Assembly: GCA_910587185.1 (NCBI GenBank)
Contig: CAJULY010000025.1
Location: 1 to 32,312, forward strand
Reading direction: 5' to 3'
DNA: 32,312 nt
Origin: an uncultured Muribaculaceae bacterium
GTDB lineage: Bacteria > Bacteroidota > Bacteroidia > Bacteroidales > Muribaculaceae
How positions within the stretch are numbered: position 1 is the stretch's first letter; the number at the start of each line of letters is the position of its first letter. The position numbers were made by a program, and so were the translations under genes. This document shows positions 14,857-21,842 of this stretch, piece after piece. The notes beneath the pieces are model-generated. The model had not been told where the DNA came from. It saw only the letters and a program-made list of their open reading frames with translations, and ran no database searches.

Positions 14857-17800
14857 TCAGTCATGTTCGGCCCACACGGTCATACCGTATGAATTGCTCG
14901 ATTCCCAGAGGCACGACGCTCTTTTACAAAAGTTAGAATTTTTTTCACGGTTATCGAAATAAAGAATAAGGACCCGATATCCGTCAGATTTTTCTGATTT
15001 CTTCATGGACGCCGAAGTTATATACGTGAGCATTTTGAATGCAGGCCACGATGAGGGCATCTTTGTTAAATCTTTGTTTCTATCGTTGCTATGCAAATTG
15101 AAGTCCCTTACCCCCGTAGCATAGATGACGTTTTTCAACTCCCTTCCATCACGAAGATGATAACTCCATGAACGATCACTCTCATCAATATTAATTGGGG
15201 TTGGCCAACTTGTCGCACTATAACTACCGGCATGATTCATTACATCACCGTTAAAAACCTTGGCAAGAGGCACATGATAGCCCGGAGGACACGGATCGTA
15301 AATGGTCTTACCTACAGTCTTGGCATCATTGGGATAATAATCCGTATTCTTTGAATTCCAGGCGTTATACATTATTCCCTTGTTTTCAACATACGTTTCA
15401 CTTCCCGGATTATGCCAGTGTTTTCTGTAATCATAATATTTGTCTGTTTCCCCCGGAATCAGATACTTTTCATCAACACCCATAACAAATCGGTGAGGGT
15501 TACTGATGGCATAACCTAACGTCGCTCCGTTATCCGCCTTGCTTCGCTGAAACTTATAATCCTCCGGATAGTCGAAAACCGGTTTGTTATACATCGTAAG
15601 CTCTCCATGCAAACTACAGTCAAATCCCCAGATGGCATTATTGGAGGCATTCTGATTAGCCGGATCATTCGTATCCGTATAAATCCCCGGAATCATGGCG
15701 TCCTTGCGGCCCCACTGATAATAAGTGTTGTCGCCGGCCGCCGATCCCGCGATATTCTGCTGCTTCAGATCCGAGAGTCTGACCTTTGTATCCGTTCCAT
15801 TCTTCGTTGTAATGAATCTGTCGGCCGGTACCGTGATCGGCTTTTTGGTTCCGGGATTAACGTATGTAAAGGTGAATCGGAGCGAAATATCGCGGCCCGG
15901 TGAGGCACTCCTGGCTTCGCAGCGGCCAAGCATTGAGGGAGCAAGCTTATGACCTTCTCCATCGTTGTCCTCTACGGCTATGCAGTTGCCTTCGCTCCAG
16001 TCTTTGTCAGTCACCCATATATGCCAGCTCCAGACAATGTCGTGATTTGAGTCGCGCAAAGCGATTATGGCATTCCCTTCGGCTATTGTCCGTTCATCGA
16101 CATGAAACTTAATGAAACCGTTCTCATACTTGACCCGGCTTATCAGCCCCGGAGAATCCTGCCAGAGAATGAAAGCCTCCGATAATGTGGAGTAATCTGT
16201 CAGCTGGGTGGCTATATTGCCATCGGTTATCTCATCGTTCTTGTGGTCCACAAAATATTTCATTCCCGCCACTCGCCCCGCGGGCAGCGTTAAAACGCTG
16301 TTGTCGATCGAGCCGCCTTTAAGAGTGTTGCCATAGACGGTGCGGAAACTGTAATCGCCCGGAGAGTTAATCATATAGCAATTGGCCGATTCTGTTGCCG
16401 ACAGATCCGTCACGCCGCTTTTTGCCGAAGATGCCGCCGGCAGGTTGTTAAAGCCGGGAAGCTTGGGAATGATAAGCGACCCGGTGCGTGACGCCTTCGG
16501 ATCATCGGCTCCCTTCGATGCTGCCGCAACGGGGTCATAGTCTATCCATCCGTCGTTGTCGCAGGCCGTCCAGCTTGAACCGCGGTCGGTCGAATATTCC
16601 ATTTTGATGTCATCCGCTGCTACCGTTTTACTCTGCCCCCCGGCAAGGGTTATGGTCATATAGGCAGTCCGTTCCACATCGTGTATCGCTCCTGAATAGG
16701 GCAAAACGCCCGTTGATTGAATATTACCGTACTTTGTGGGGTCATGTTCGGCGAATCCCTCGTATGGCTCACTGAAAATTCCGGTCTCCGTAACCCCCGT
16801 CTCCGTCACTGTTTTCTTCACCATCTTAAGATAGGGCTGCACCACTATTCCCTGCGTGGAAATCGCGTAGGTGTAGAGTTTTCCCGGTTCCCAGCGGTTG
16901 GGAACTTCATTGCCGGAGCCGTCATTGTGCTTGCCTGCCAGGGGAGCCGAAAGCGTCCAGGTGTTTCCGGTTTTCTTGTCTGTGAGGGTAACCTCGAGCT
17001 TTGCGCCCTCGGGAAGAGTCTGGGGAATCATGAAAAATGTCAGGCCGTCATCGTCGGTTGTTCCGTTCTCCCCCTTGATGATTCCAGCTATGCGCAGGCC
17101 GGGAGTGGTGTAAGTGTCGGTAGAGCCGGCGGCGGCTTCCGGAAGAACGGCGGTTGTCTCGACCTCGAAAGAACCGTTGGCCTCACCGGTCGCGGTCCAC
17201 ACCGGGATCGAGGTGCCCAACGGAAGCGTTCCGGCCTTATAAACGTTCTTTATGGCAACCTTCGTTATAGTGCCTGAAAGCATTGCCTCGCCGCTGCGCA
17301 CGGTTATGGCCGCCAATGCGTGATTGAACGTAAAATCTATGGCTTCGCCGCCTTTTCCCGAAACATCCTTGACAGCCGTCAGCAGATCCACCTGATCCTT
17401 GACAGACTCCTTCACGCTGAACGACAGCGTAGGATAGCCTGATGCGTCGTAGGTTATGCCGTTGTCGGCGGAGGCATACGGAGCATAACCCATGAAACGT
17501 ATCCGTCCCGAGCCGGGCCACACAAGGCGGTCAGCCGGTTCCCAATACGTGCTTCCGGCAGCGTTGGGCCGAGTCTCGAGATTTGACGCGAAGTTAGCTG
17601 TCAGATCCCCGAGCGCGTCATCGCCGGCTTCCGCGGAGCTGTTGTAGCAGATGGCCGACAGTCCGAAAGGACCGGCAATGGATGTCGAAGTGTAGCCTCG
17701 CGATGCCGGCCGCTGCTCGGCTGCAGAGCCGCTATAGGCCGCGAGATCCTCCTCCTCGGAAACGAGATAAAGCTGCATGTCGCCATTCATCGCATCGATG

Positions 17801-18000
17801 GAGTCAATGCGTATGAGGGCATCCGAGCTTCTCGAACCGGCTGCGCCCTTGCTCCACGACGACCCGACGGATGGCTTGAACATCGGATGGTCGGCCGGCG
17901 AACCGGGAGCGTCGGTTGGCAAATGGTCTTCACATGACCATACTAATGCCGCAGATATGACGGCAACACTTTTCAGAAGATTGAATGTCGTTTTACGCAT
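14857..18000 (-). CDS. large fimbrillin-family lipoprotein, probable tip/accessory pilin
   Basis: A 1047-residue lipoprotein: signal peptide with LVWSC, cysteine 23. The N-terminal 350 residues have the fimbrillin pattern: WPGSGRIRFMGYAPY, then a helix-free beta domain with FNHALAAITVRS, then GKLYTYAIS. Fimbrillins of Bacteroidales (FimA/Mfa1 type) are exported as lipoproteins and polymerise at the cell surface after N-terminal trimming. The middle and C-terminal parts contain IIALRDSNHDIVWSWHIWVTD, YYQWGRKDAMIPG and TIYDPCPPGYHVP, motifs common in very large Bacteroidales tip-type fimbrillins. It is the last gene of the fimbrial operon and follows the shorter fimbrillin after 155 bp holding a hairpin. 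The 3' third (14857 to about 15700) is distinctly more AT-rich than the 5' part, which suggests exchange of the exposed end. The exact role, tip adhesin or stalk, is inferred. Confidence 0.88.
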   Translation of the reverse strand: MRKTTFNLLKSVAVISAALVWSCEDHLPTDAPGSPADHPMFKPSVGSSWSKGAAGSRSSDALIRIDSIDAMNGDMQLYLVSEEEDLAAYSGSAAEQRPASRGYTSTSIAGPFGLSAICYNSSAEAGDDALGDLTANFASNLETRPNAAGSTYWEPADRLVWPGSGRIRFMGYAPYASADNGITYDASGYPTLSFSVKESVKDQVDLLTAVKDVSGKGGEAIDFTFNHALAAITVRSGEAMLSGTITKVAIKNVYKAGTLPLGTSIPVWTATGEANGSFEVETTAVLPEAAAGSTDTYTTPGLRIAGIIKGENGTTDDDGLTFFMIPQTLPEGAKLEVTLTDKKTGNTWTLSAPLAGKHNDGSGNEVPNRWEPGKLYTYAISTQGIVVQPYLKMVKKTVTETGVTETGIFSEPYEGFAEHDPTKYGNIQSTGVLPYSGAIHDVERTAYMTITLAGGQSKTVAADDIKMEYSTDRGSSWTACDNDGWIDYDPVAAASKGADDPKASRTGSLIIPKLPGFNNLPAASSAKSGVTDLSATESANCYMINSPGDYSFRTVYGNTLKGGSIDNSVLTLPAGRVAGMKYFVDHKNDEITDGNIATQLTDYSTLSEAFILWQDSPGLISRVKYENGFIKFHVDERTIAEGNAIIALRDSNHDIVWSWHIWVTDKDWSEGNCIAVEDNDGEGHKLAPSMLGRCEARSASPGRDISLRFTFTYVNPGTKKPITVPADRFITTKNGTDTKVRLSDLKQQNIAGSAAGDNTYYQWGRKDAMIPGIYTDTNDPANQNASNNAIWGFDCSLHGELTMYNKPVFDYPEDYKFQRSKADNGATLGYAISNPHRFVMGVDEKYLIPGETDKYYDYRKHWHNPGSETYVENKGIMYNAWNSKNTDYYPNDAKTVGKTIYDPCPPGYHVPLAKVFNGDVMNHAGSYSATSWPTPINIDESDRSWSYHLRDGRELKNVIYATGVRDFNLHSNDRNKDLTKMPSSWPAFKMLTYITSASMKKSEKSDGYRVLILYFDNREKNSNFCKRASCLWESSNSYGMTVWAEHD

Positions 18001-18050
18001 TGTTCAGAAACTATGTATTGTGAGGGAAAAGCCACTCGATTGAGAAGAGA

Positions 18051-18096
18051 GGGATGTTGCGGGCGTCAGCCGGTGCGTGGCGCGCTGCAACATCCC
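18051..18096 (-). repeat. 10-bp stem hairpin between two fimbrillin genes
   Basis: GGGATGTTGC at 18051-18060 and GCAACATCCC at 18087-18096 are perfect inverted copies around a GC-rich 26-base loop that can fold further (GCC/GGC). It lies between the main fimbrillin stop (18156) and the start of the large fimbrillin (18000). On the minus strand TCTCTTCTC follows rather than a T-run. It probably works as a partial terminator or an mRNA 3' stabiliser that makes the main fimbrillin more abundant than the tip protein. Confidence 0.6.
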
Positions 18097-18155
18097 GTTT
18101 TCATAATGGTCATAGAGTTAAAACCGTCCTTTTTGCCCTTTCAGGCAACTGCCGG

Positions 18156-19403
18156 TTACTGCAGAGGCACATCTCCGGGATTCCAAGTTGCGGGATCATC
18201 CCAGTCGTTGACAGTGACAGTAAATTTGATAGGCTCGTCGAGTACAGGCTTGCCGACTTTATCGGGATCCGGAGTCGGAATTATCTTTATAGGTGAGGGA
18301 TCTGTAGGCAATCCGGGAAGATCAGGGAGATCTACAGGAGGATAGATGCCCGCGCCGCTGTTCTTGCCGCAGATGTCGAGAGTATAGCGGTAGATTTTAC
18401 CATATTCCCACAAAGTTCCAATAGGCACGCATGCATAACCGTAAGCATATTCATCAAAGGTTGCACCTTCGTAAGTGGGGAACATCTGATGAATATGTTT
18501 GTCGATTTCGGACTCGACCATCGGATCTGATGCGCCATCATGTAAGGCTCCATCATGCGTTGCCTCTACGCGGCAGAGAAGAAGTATATACGCTCCGTTT
18601 CCTGCTGCCGTTCCATTCCAAGCAGTCAGCTGCTGAGGTATGAGCAGAAGATTCGACTGAGGGACAGATACATTTGAGTTATCGAAACTGAAAAAGGATG
18701 TAGCAGTAGATGTCAGTTCTCTTGGTGTGTCAAAATACGAGCCATAGGATGCTTTGGTAGAAGAGAAATTATCCCACACCACAACGTTTTTGTCTGTCGC
18801 AGTGCTACGAGATGCGGTCGCTCCGGTTCCTATGTTGACCAACCATGCGCCTTTGACCTTTACAGTCCTTTTCTCCTTAATCTCATTACCATGCCCGGCA
18901 CGGGCACTGACAAGTATTTGCGAAAGAATATGATTGAATTCCAACGAAACTGAAGTTCCATTGTTACTTACCCTGTTAACCTTCTGATAGGCAGTAATGA
19001 TATCAAGTTGATCTTCCGGATTTTCCGCAGGTTTATAACTCTCCAGTATCAGCGCTTCACCGTTATGCTTCACCACGACATTATCATTGACAGGTGAAAC
19101 AGCCCAGAAATTAAGAGTGGTTATGTCATTAGGCCAGAAAATGGAATGGTCGAATTTATAGACGGTACCTTCCTTTTTTGCCACAAGCCCTTCGATAAAC
19201 GCGGTTGTGTTGGAGGTCACTATATCGGAAAACGCCCATACCTTGAACTCCGTGAGATTAGTCTCATCAATGTTCTGGGCACGGCTTACGGAGGTGCGGA
19301 ACGTGATTTCCGGACCGTTGTTGACGACATCCGTCTGGTCGTCGGAGCATGCGGCAAAAATCAGGGATGCCGCAAATGCGAGCGGAATAAACTTCTTGTT
19401 CAT
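18156..19403 (-). CDS. fimbrillin-family lipoprotein, probable main pilin
   Basis: A 415-residue lipoprotein with signal peptide MNKKFIPLAFAASLIFAAC (cysteine 19). The mature part starts SDDQTDVVNNGPEITFRTSV, with an early Arg in the position where fimbrillins are trimmed before polymerisation. It continues with FKVWAF, FWPNDITTLNFWAVSP and LEFNHILSQILVSA, the typical first-domain strands of the Mfa1/FimA-like superfamily, and GKIYRYTLDI in the second domain. Size and single-copy position before the large fimbrillin fit a stalk subunit. A Pro/Asp-rich segment (PPVDLPDLPGLPTDPSP) near 360-376 precedes the last strand. The gene is much more AT-rich than its GC-rich upstream partners, a sign of antigen exchange by recombination. 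It lies 39 bp after the DUF5119 gene. Confidence 0.88.
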   Translation of the reverse strand: MNKKFIPLAFAASLIFAACSDDQTDVVNNGPEITFRTSVSRAQNIDETNLTEFKVWAFSDIVTSNTTAFIEGLVAKKEGTVYKFDHSIFWPNDITTLNFWAVSPVNDNVVVKHNGEALILESYKPAENPEDQLDIITAYQKVNRVSNNGTSVSLEFNHILSQILVSARAGHGNEIKEKRTVKVKGAWLVNIGTGATASRSTATDKNVVVWDNFSSTKASYGSYFDTPRELTSTATSFFSFDNSNVSVPQSNLLLIPQQLTAWNGTAAGNGAYILLLCRVEATHDGALHDGASDPMVESEIDKHIHQMFPTYEGATFDEYAYGYACVPIGTLWEYGKIYRYTLDICGKNSGAGIYPPVDLPDLPGLPTDPSPIKIIPTPDPDKVGKPVLDEPIKFTVTVNDWDDPATWNPGDVPLQ

Positions 19404-19442
19404 AGTGTTTTGAGTATTATTTATCTGGTTTTATAATGATTG

Positions 19443-20390
19443 TTATTGCATTTCAATAAGGTCTTCGATCACATCCGACCAGTCGCCCACCGATGGGTTC
19501 ATGCCCCCACCATCGGGCTTCGGCAGCACGAGCTTGTCTATCTCGATGGTCAGCTCCGTAGGATTGGTGCCCGAATGGATCTGGTCGGTAACATCGAAAT
19601 TATAATAATAGCGGCTGGAGGTATAGACGGTCAGAATGTGGCGCCGGTCGCTTCGCGAGTCCGGACAGTGGCCGAACATCTCGGCCGAGCCTGTCAGAGT
19701 ATTGCCGTCGGCGATGCCCAGTCCTATGGGCACCGTGACATCGGCGCCGTAATGGGCGTCGAGCATCGGCGAATAGCTCTCGGCCATCGAGGTCAGCGTG
19801 GCGCTGATGCCCATACCTTCTTCAAAGTTCTGCACGTTATGGATCACCACCCTGTAGAGCACGGTTTTCTTCCGGGGGACGAAAGTTATCGACTGGCCCG
19901 GTTGAGCGGGAATGATGTAGAAGTTCTCCGATTTGTCGGCCCAGAGAGGGTCGGGTGCCGATTTGACATACTGGTCCTCCGTTCCGTCGGCTCGCGGTGG
20001 CGAATTCGGGACAACGGCGCCGGAGCGGTTCATAGGTTCGAGTATATCCTGTTCGCGGGTGGTTATCACGAATTTATCATAGGCCGAACCGCTTTCAATG
20101 AGGCTTTCGGTGTTGCCGTTGAAGGCTACGGCATGGAAATAGCCCGAAGGCACGCGGATTTTGCTCGGACCGTCGGTGCGCGTCAGCTCGTAGCGTATGC
20201 CCTCGCTTCCGTCGGCGGGGAAGAGAATCACCACCATTGTGGAAGGGCGCGCGTCAGGAGCCTCGCTCCAGTCGAAATCCACAGTCAGATCCACCCAGTG
20301 GGAATGGTCGTAGCAGAGTTCGCGGTGATCGCAGGCAGCCATCGCCGCAGCGAAACAGAGCAGTAACATCAGTCTTCCCAGCGCTCTCAT
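19443..20390 (-). CDS. DUF5119 / FimB-Mfa2-like fimbrial anchor lipoprotein
   Basis: A 315-residue lipoprotein. The signal peptide MRALGRLMLLLCFAAAMAAC ends at cysteine 20 and is followed at once by DHRELCYDHSHW, the hallmark opening of the DUF5119 group found in Bacteroidales fimbrial operons. It includes VDFDWSEAPDARP, then an all-beta body. Mfa2/FimB-type proteins anchor fimbriae in the outer membrane and limit their length. Such a role is likely here from position, but not proven. The start at 20390 was chosen over 20447 because it gives the signal peptide directly. Its ATG overlaps the upstream stop as ATGA, so translation is probably coupled to the OmpA/DUF3575 gene. No family-specific catalytic residues are expected. 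Confidence 0.85.
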   Translation of the reverse strand: MRALGRLMLLLCFAAAMAACDHRELCYDHSHWVDLTVDFDWSEAPDARPSTMVVILFPADGSEGIRYELTRTDGPSKIRVPSGYFHAVAFNGNTESLIESGSAYDKFVITTREQDILEPMNRSGAVVPNSPPRADGTEDQYVKSAPDPLWADKSENFYIIPAQPGQSITFVPRKKTVLYRVVIHNVQNFEEGMGISATLTSMAESYSPMLDAHYGADVTVPIGLGIADGNTLTGSAEMFGHCPDSRSDRRHILTVYTSSRYYYNFDVTDQIHSGTNPTELTIEIDKLVLPKPDGGGMNPSVGDWSDVIEDLIEMQ

Positions 20391-21610
20391 CTGTCGCCTC
20401 CTTTCCGGTTGCGGGGTGTGTTGACATTTCCTTTTCCAATCAGCCACGTGAGACCTATTTCGGCGCGCGTCGGTCCGAACCAGCGCTTGCTGTGGGTCGA
20501 TTGCCAGACGTCATGGTCATCCTCCAGATGCTGCTTCATGTAGCGGCCCCAGGCATAACCCACGCCTATCGAGAAGTCAAGGTTGAGGCGGCGGCCGACG
20601 GGCAGGCTGTAACCGTAGGAGAGGCCCGCGGCATAGTTGTATTTGTCGGCCATCACTCCGGTGCGCGTGCGTCCGAACTGAAAGTCGTAGGTCACCAGCG
20701 AGGCATAGACGCCCACGCGATGCCCCGAAAGGGGGTTGTCGCTGCGGCCGTGGCCGAGCTGCACGCGCGCTTCTATGTCGCCGCCGTATATCCGCCAGTA
20801 GCGGCGCTTCTCTCTGTTGCTCCACCATGCATGCATCCAGTCGGCAAAGATAGTGAAGCGTCCGCCGAAACATACACCTATTCCTATATTAGGTGTCAGC
20901 GCGGCGTCATAGAGCAGATTCGTTGTCATGAAAAAACGCGGACCGGAAACAGATTGCACCGGAAGAGCCGTCGGTTCGTCAGTCTCTGAGGCGACAGCCC
21001 TCTCAACGGGCTGAGGGTCGGGAAGGAGAGACGCGGCAGTGTCAGACGCGGAGGAATGCTCAACGACAGGAACGGCAGGAGACGGCTGCGGGGCGCGACT
21101 CAACACGGAGGTGGCCGTGACCTCGGCATAACGCAGCATTTCTGCCGTATGGCCCTCAACGGGTGTCACCGGTCGCAGCGTGACGCATACAGGAGCGCTG
21201 ACCTTGAAGGAGCGTATAAGCTTTGCAATGGCGGCTGCGCGCCGGCGCGTAAGTTCGCGGTTGAAGGCGGGGGAGCCTTCGGGCGAAGCCGAACCGGATA
21301 TGTCGAAGCGCAGTCCGGGAAGGCTGTCGCATCCCCGGAGAAAGAGCGTCAGAGAATCTATCGAACGGGCGTTGCCGCTGAAGGCTCTGTCGATGCCGGC
21401 GGACGCACGCCTGAAGTATATTTTCTTGACAAAATGAGACACACGGACGCTATCAGCGCCACAAGTCACTGATTCAGAGTGGATTATGGGGGGTTGAGTT
21501 GACACAACAAAAGCTGTCAGAAGCATCGCGAGGATCCTTTTGACGTTGTTTCCATTGCGTGATTTGTGTCGGGTCAGTTCACTGAGCGGTTTCATGATGT
21601 TGTGTAGCAA
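20387..21610 (-). CDS. OmpA-like / DUF3575 fusion protein of the fimbrial operon
   Basis: A 407-residue envelope protein, first in the fimbrial operon. After a hydrophobic segment (about 24-38, signal) comes an OmpA-like part (about 55-170). Its FDISGSASPEGSPAFNRELTRRRAAAI (about 102-128) resembles the peptidoglycan-binding helix region of OmpA C-terminal domains. A Pro/Ala/Ser-rich linker (about 171-222) leads to a DUF3575 domain (about 226-400), with FMTTNLLYDAALTPNIGIGV and the DWMHAWW segment, probably a small outer-membrane barrel. DUF3575 genes often open Bacteroidales fimbrial loci. The protein may tie the fimbrial base to the wall (inference). The start may be 21610 or the second ATG at 21595. 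It overlaps the next gene by ATGA. Upstream is a TAATTTTG -7 box and a cluster of palindromes. Confidence 0.87.
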   Translation of the reverse strand: MLHNIMKPLSELTRHKSRNGNNVKRILAMLLTAFVVSTQPPIIHSESVTCGADSVRVSHFVKKIYFRRASAGIDRAFSGNARSIDSLTLFLRGCDSLPGLRFDISGSASPEGSPAFNRELTRRRAAAIAKLIRSFKVSAPVCVTLRPVTPVEGHTAEMLRYAEVTATSVLSRAPQPSPAVPVVEHSSASDTAASLLPDPQPVERAVASETDEPTALPVQSVSGPRFFMTTNLLYDAALTPNIGIGVCFGGRFTIFADWMHAWWSNREKRRYWRIYGGDIEARVQLGHGRSDNPLSGHRVGVYASLVTYDFQFGRTRTGVMADKYNYAAGLSYGYSLPVGRRLNLDFSIGVGYAWGRYMKQHLEDDHDVWQSTHSKRWFGPTRAEIGLTWLIGKGNVNTPRNRKGGDR

Positions 21611-21690
21611 GCTATTGGAAATGACTCATCCCCTCGGGCCGCAAGACCTGACATAAACGACCTCCCAACGGGGGAAAATACAATTCGCAA

Positions 21691-21698
21691 CAAAATTA
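21691..21698 (-). promoter_or_regulatory. -7 box of the fimbrial operon promoter
   Basis: On the minus strand this is TAATTTTG, an exact TAnnTTTG match. It is 81 bases before the start at 21610. The -33 region has only an ATTG (21724-21721, spacing 22), so the promoter is weak by itself. That fits activation from the palindromes farther upstream. Confidence 0.5.
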
Positions 21699-21738
21699 CA
21701 CTTTCTTTAATAAAAATCCGCAATCAAATCATTAATTA

Positions 21739-21806
21739 ATGTTAATAACATAATTGCGCGATTTACATTATGTAAGTATAGAGTGTCTTTTCGTTACGAA
21801 TCGTAA
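21739..21806 (-). promoter_or_regulatory. cluster of three 13-bp palindromes upstream of the fimbrial promoter
   Basis: Three perfect 6-1-6 inverted repeats lie in 68 bp: ATGTTAATAACAT at 21739-21751, TTACATTATGTAA at 21763-21775 and TTACGAATCGTAA at 21794-21806. The last two share TTAC-N5-GTAA, and their centres are 31 bp apart, about three helical turns. They are 41-108 bp upstream of the -7 box, where activators usually bind. The bound protein is unknown. The rest of this 232-bp gap holds only the -7 box and a GC-rich leader. Confidence 0.5.
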
Positions 21807-21842
21807 TCCAATCAATACTTTGGTCGCCACTTTCAGCGATTT

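Noticed and set aside
16573..16605. Asp-box-like STDRGSSW in the large fimbrillin, hinting at a sialidase blade
   Set aside because: A single copy inside a fimbrillin-type beta domain with no propeller context. Probably chance or a general loop.
19440..20366. Long plus-strand open frame opposite the DUF5119 gene
   Set aside because: It mirrors the coding frame of a lipoprotein gene with clear signal and family features. His/Arg-rich shadow composition.
20391..20447. Upstream start of the DUF5119 lipoprotein
   Set aside because: It would place 19 charged residues before the signal peptide. The ATGA overlap at 20387-20390 is the better start.
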